From assembly GCF_003063645.1 (NCBI RefSeq), contig NZ_NESJ01000026.1, positions 1 to 43,514 on the forward strand: 43,514 nt of DNA. The letters run 5' to 3'. This stretch comes from Limnohabitans sp. 2KL-51. Lineage in GTDB: Bacteria; Pseudomonadota; Gammaproteobacteria; Burkholderiales; Burkholderiaceae_C. Below, in pieces: positions 40,112 through 43,514 of this stretch (the stretch's first letter is position 1; each line of letters starts with the position of its first letter). The notes beneath the pieces were generated by a model. It worked only from the letters and a program-made list of their open reading frames with translations, was not told the origin of the DNA and searched no databases. The position numbers and the translations under genes are program-made.

Positions 40112-41842
40112 TCAGAAAATGTCAGGTTCGCCAGCGGTTTCACCGAACTGTGTTTGAAGGAAATCCATGTCGCAGCCCTGGTCAGCCTGCAGGATGTGTT
40201 GCTGGAACATATGGCCGTAGCCGCGATCGAAACGTGGCGCAGGGGCCACCCATTCGGCGCGACGCCTGGACAGTTCTTCGTCGCTAACAGCCATGTGGAT
40301 GCGCCGCGCCGGAATGTCGATGGTGATCAGGTCGCCGGTACATACCAGAGCCAGGTTGCCCCCCACAAAAGATTCGGGGGCCACATGTAGCACGCAGGCG
40401 CCATAGCTGGTGCCGCTCATGCGCGCATCGCTGATGCGGACCATGTCGCGCAGGCCTTGCTTGAGCAGTTTTTGCGGCAATGGGATCATGCCCCACTCGG
40501 GCATGCCCGGGCCACCTTTGGGGCCGGCATTGCGCAGCAGGAGCACATGGTCACGCGTGACGTCTGCGTTTTCGTCGTCCAGAAAGGCCTTCAGGGTCGG
40601 GTAGTCGTCGAAAACCACAGCCGGGCCGGTGTGCTGCAGGAACTCCTGGCTCATGGCCGAAGGCTTGATGACACAACCATCGGGCGCCAGATTGCCGCGC
40701 AGCACGGCCAGCGAACCTTCGGCATAGACGGGTTTATCCAGCGGACGGATCACGTCTTCGTTCCAAACTTGCGCGCCAGCGATGTTCTCACCCAGGGTTC
40801 GGCCCGTCACGGTCATCTGAGTCAGCGACAAGTGGTGCAGCAGGCGCTGCATCAGTGCAGGCAAACCACCTGCGTAATAGAAGTCTTCCATCAGGTACTG
40901 GCTGTCGCCGTTGGGCCTGATGTTGGCCAGCACCTGCACCTGTCGGCTAATGCGGTCAAAGTCTTCAAGGCCAATCGCATGGCCAGCACGTCGCGCCTGG
41001 GCGATCACATGGATGATGGCATTGGTGGAGCAGCCCAGTGCCATGGCCACAATGATGGCATTCAGAAAGGCTTCATGCGTCTGGATGGCCGAGGGGCGAA
41101 GGTCTTCGCGCACCATGTCCACGATACGGCGGCCTACCTGGGTTGCCATCCGCTGGTGGCTAGCATCTACCGCGGGGATGGACGAAGCGCCCGGCAATGT
41201 CATGCCCAGCGCTTCAGCAATCGACGTCATGGTGCTGGCGGTACCCATGGTCATGCAGGTGCCACTGCTACGCGCAATGCCGCCGATGATGCCTTGCCAA
41301 TGTACTTCGGTGATGGTGCCGGCACGGTGCTCATCCCAGTATTTGAAGGCATCCGATCCGGAACCCAGCGTCTGGCCGCGCGAGTTGCCGCGCAACATGG
41401 GGCCTGCCGGCAAAAAGATTGCAGGCAGGTCGGCGCTGGTGGCCCCCAGCAACATGGCGGGCGTGGTCTTGTCGCAGCCGCCCATTAGCACCACGCCATC
41501 GACGGGGTAGGCACGGATCATTTCCTCCACTTCCATAGCCAGCATGTTTCGATACAGCAGGGCCGAGGGCTTGATCAGGTTCTCGCCGAGTGAGACCGTG
41601 GGCAGTTCGAGCGGAAAGCCGCCAGCCTGTAGTACCCCGCGTTTGACTTCTTCCACCCGGTGTTTGAAGTGCATGTGGCAGGGGTTGTAGTCGGACCAGT
41701 TGTTGAAGATGGCAATCACTGGCTTGCCCTCCCAATCCTTGGGGTCGTAGCCCATCTGCATTACCCGCGACTGGTGATTGAAGCTTCTGAAGTCGTTTTT
41801 GGCCAGCCAGCGCTGGCTGCGGAGTTTTTCGAGCTTGCCCAT
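40112..41842 (-). CDS. IlvD/Edd-family sugar-acid dehydratase
   Basis: A 576-residue protein. The three cysteines that hold the [2Fe-2S] cluster are C55 (SDYNPCHMH), C123 (GGCDKT) and C196 (SGTCMTMG); K125 is the lysine carbamylated in relatives to bind magnesium. GPKGGPGMPEW and the terminal-domain SDARMSGTSYG are typical. The sequence fits aldonate dehydratases such as L-arabinonate or D-xylonate dehydratase better than dihydroxyacid dehydratase. It probably makes a 2-oxo-3-deoxy acid for the aldolase-like enzyme of the cluster. It lies 62 bases after the UxuA-like gene. Confidence 0.88.
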   Translation of the reverse strand: MGKLEKLRSQRWLAKNDFRSFNHQSRVMQMGYDPKDWEGKPVIAIFNNWSDYNPCHMHFKHRVEEVKRGVLQAGGFPLELPTVSLGENLIKPSALLYRNMLAMEVEEMIRAYPVDGVVLMGGCDKTTPAMLLGATSADLPAIFLPAGPMLRGNSRGQTLGSGSDAFKYWDEHRAGTITEVHWQGIIGGIARSSGTCMTMGTASTMTSIAEALGMTLPGASSIPAVDASHQRMATQVGRRIVDMVREDLRPSAIQTHEAFLNAIIVAMALGCSTNAIIHVIAQARRAGHAIGLEDFDRISRQVQVLANIRPNGDSQYLMEDFYYAGGLPALMQRLLHHLSLTQMTVTGRTLGENIAGAQVWNEDVIRPLDKPVYAEGSLAVLRGNLAPDGCVIKPSAMSQEFLQHTGPAVVFDDYPTLKAFLDDENADVTRDHVLLLRNAGPKGGPGMPEWGMIPLPQKLLKQGLRDMVRISDARMSGTSYGACVLHVAPESFVGGNLALVCTGDLITIDIPARRIHMAVSDEELSRRRAEWVAPAPRFDRGYGHMFQQHILQADQGCDMDFLQTQFGETAGEPDIF

Positions 41843-41904
41843 GGCGTGTCTCCTGAATGCAGCATGCCGGCGTGGGCCGGCATGCGTTGTGGGGAATCTT
41901 GTCT

Positions 41905-42990
41905 TCAGTGCCCAGATGTTGTCCAGACACCGGCCGCTTGCAGCAAGCCTCGCGTGTAGCCCAGTGAAAACGACATGAAGCGTTCGCGGTTGGGGTCGAT
42001 CTCGGACACCGGCACATGGTCAGGGCACAGCGGACCCCGGTAGCCACCACGTTGGTAGGCCAGAATGGCTTGGAACATATCGACATCGCCTTCGTCGGGA
42101 AAGACTTCCTGAAAGTCCAGGTAACCCCCGCGGATGTTGCGGAAGTGGACCATGAAGATCCGGCCGGTCGAGGCGATTTCCTCGATCAGCGGGATCATGT
42201 GTTTGGCCGGTTCCTTAAACATCTCGGCCACGGTGCCCTGGCAGAAATTGAGTCCATGGTTTTTGCTGGGCGACAAGCTCAGGAATTTGCGCAGACCATC
42301 GGCGGAGCCGACGACGTGCTCGATGCCGTTAAGGCCGCCGATAGGGTAAGCTGGATCGTGCGGGTGACAGGCCAGACGCACGCCGGCCTTGTCGGCGGCA
42401 GGCACCATGCCCTCCACCAGAAACTCGATTGCATCCCAACCGGCCTGGACGGTGACCGGGGGGACTTCGCGGGCCATCTTTTGGCCACATAGCACAGCTG
42501 CCTGTGAGCCACCTTCTTGCTGGTTGGTGGGATAGCCAATGCCCCAATACGAGTGCTTGGCATCGTCTTCGGACGAATATTCTGCATGGACAAAGCTCGA
42601 GTTCTGCACACCACCCCTGCCAGGCTTGAGCCCGGTCCGGGTAATTCCCACCATCTGGACGTTGTACTTAAGACAGTCCAGGCCGGCATCGGCTGCTTTC
42701 TGGATGTTTTCGGTGAGCATCTGGCGCTGCTTCTTCGCACTCTCCAGATCGGTGATCGAGTCCAGCAAGATGGAGCCGACGTCTAAGGCGAACACATCCA
42801 CCTTGAGGTCGAACCCTTCCACCCATTTGCGGTATTCCTCGAGCTTGGTGGCATCCCAACTACAGACGCCACCCGAAGCAGACACCAAATCAGTGCCTCG
42901 GTTGTCAAGCACCACGCTTTGCACACCCAGTTGCGCGCTCAGGCGCAGGCGGCGTTCATCCGGATTGAGGAGCTGTTCGCTGATGTACAT
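41905..42990 (-). CDS. Mannonate dehydratase-like protein (UxuA family, xylose-isomerase-like barrel)
   Basis: A 361-residue TIM-barrel protein. Family motifs include RLACHPHDPAYP (metal-binding histidine), NGIEHVVGSADGLRKFL, LNFCQGTVAEM (cysteine ligand), IFMVHFRNIRGG and PDHVPVSE. UxuA dehydrates D-mannonate to 2-keto-3-deoxygluconate. Residues are conserved, but in this context another aldonate is possible. First gene of the minus-strand operon with the IlvD-type dehydratase and Bug receptor; a putative operator lies 92 bases upstream. Confidence 0.82.
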   Translation of the reverse strand: MYISEQLLNPDERRLRLSAQLGVQSVVLDNRGTDLVSASGGVCSWDATKLEEYRKWVEGFDLKVDVFALDVGSILLDSITDLESAKKQRQMLTENIQKAADAGLDCLKYNVQMVGITRTGLKPGRGGVQNSSFVHAEYSSEDDAKHSYWGIGYPTNQQEGGSQAAVLCGQKMAREVPPVTVQAGWDAIEFLVEGMVPAADKAGVRLACHPHDPAYPIGGLNGIEHVVGSADGLRKFLSLSPSKNHGLNFCQGTVAEMFKEPAKHMIPLIEEIASTGRIFMVHFRNIRGGYLDFQEVFPDEGDVDMFQAILAYQRGGYRGPLCPDHVPVSEIDPNRERFMSFSLGYTRGLLQAAGVWTTSGH

Positions 42991-43051
42991 CGGGGGTCCT
43001 TGAAGTTCAAGGCCTGATTCTGGACGCCGACTGATTCAATCGGAAGTCTTA

Positions 43052-43100
43052 TTGCCAGTGGTGGGCAAGAGTAGCTTGCTGTGTCCCACGGTTCGGGACA
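43052..43100. promoter_or_regulatory. Putative IclR-family operator, site 3, and a second inverted repeat
   Basis: TGTCCCACGGTTCGGGACA (43082-43100) is an inverted repeat (TGTCCC/GGGACA) like sites 1 and 2. TTGCC (43052-43056) / GGCAA (43064-43068) forms another. Both lie upstream of the uxuA-like ATG at 42990. From 43101 to 43313 I see no gene. Confidence 0.5.
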
Positions 43101-43313
43101 AACCTCATGCTAAATGGGCAATGCTGCCGACTTTCAACGAGTGACGGTAATTGGTCGGTATAGCCAAGGAATGACTGATGTCCGGACTTTCCCCCTTTGG
43201 CCGACAGCTGCAGCTCCGCTTGCGACAATCGATGACCGCAATCGCTGCATTACCGCCGCCCAAGGCAGCGCCGCGACCGTTCGCATTGGGTCGAAAGGGC
43301 ACAGTGGCGCAAC

Positions 43314-43514
43314 CTAGCAGGTTCTAATTCCGGAGCCTTTAGCACAGAGGTTCTGAAAACTCTCGGTACAAGAAGATGTCTCAACATCACTAGTGTCCCA
43401 ACGTTTGCCATCAGACTTAACGTAACCCCATGATTTATTTAAATAAATCTGACTTTTTCCTTGTCCACGATTTGAATCGTTTTCCGGACTTGGGGCATGC
43501 TCGGCGGATCTCAT
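43314..43514 (-). CDS. Possible 3' end of an unidentified gene (runs off the window)
   Basis: The minus-strand frame is open from the right edge to a TAG at 43316-43314, encoding a polar segment with YLNKSWGYVKSDGKRWD and cysteines in TSSCTESFQNLCAKGSG. The composition is protein-like, but I recognise no family and cannot see the start. AT content is higher than in the adjoining catabolic genes. Confidence 0.3.
   Translation of the reverse strand: MRSAEHAPSPENDSNRGQGKSQIYLNKSWGYVKSDGKRWDTSDVETSSCTESFQNLCAKGSGIRTC

Noticed and set aside
43105..43302. A 65-codon minus-strand frame near the right edge
   Set aside because: No ribosome binding site or family resemblance; an equally long frame exists on the opposite strand.

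Overview
The window looks like chromosomal DNA of a betaproteobacterium, most likely a Comamonadaceae-type Burkholderiales. The reasons are gene style (two Bug/TTT receptors for tripartite tricarboxylate transporters, a TRAP transporter, IclR/GntR/LacI-controlled sugar-acid clusters, a FimV-like protein) and moderate-to-high GC coding sequence. That taxon is inferred from content; no rRNA or other marker gene is present and I found no complete tRNA gene.

Layout. 1-0.73 kb: a VIT-domain gene running off the left edge, preceded by a MerR regulator. 0.9-3.54 kb: a complete-looking ISL3-family insertion sequence with 24-bp inverted ends and a perfect 8-bp target duplication; it carries a prlF-yhaV toxin-antitoxin pair, and its transposase frame has two in-frame amber stops. 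3.6-8.6 kb: five kilobases without convincing genes but full of diverged, modular, hairpin-rich repeats. They include two paralogous non-coding elements whose palindromic motifs differ between copies but agree within a copy, and several hairpin families with compensatory base changes. 8.67-14.4 kb: a sugar-acid-type cluster (beta-hydroxyacid dehydrogenase, enolase-superfamily dehydratase, GntR regulator, divergent TRAP transporter dctPQM). 14.4-15.6 kb: further repeat copies and a secreted 16-residue-repeat protein. 15.8-21.4 kb: a GC-rich defence island (RelE/HigB-type TA pair, then abiEi-abiEii-primase/helicase under one autoregulated promoter).

21.7-27.4 kb: a second catabolic cluster (two short-chain dehydrogenases, a Bug receptor, a ThDP enzyme, and a divergent LacI regulator with two matching operators). 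27.4-34.1 kb: a mosaic of broken mobile DNA: a fragment of the repeat-protein gene, an IS21 istA stub, an in-frame fusion of a PemK/MazF-like toxin to a FimV-like protein with its antitoxin upstream, an IS605-type tnpA/tnpB pair, and a TnpB-related gene lacking its C-terminal nuclease part. 34.5-35.2 kb: vapBC. 35.5-43 kb: a third sugar-acid cluster (IclR-lactonase-like fusion, RraA-family aldolase, NTF2-like protein, broken aldehyde dehydrogenase, Bug receptor, IlvD/Edd dehydratase, UxuA-like dehydratase). A shared 19-bp motif upstream of three of its transcription units suggests one regulon. The right edge is unassigned.

How it works together: the three catabolic clusters each pair an uptake component with dehydratase, dehydrogenase or lyase steps and a local regulator. 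The DNA between them is accessory, with five toxin-antitoxin or abortive-infection pairs; four of these have a promoter-overlapping or promoter-proximal inverted repeat readable in the sequence, and the fifth (vapBC) has a shorter one.
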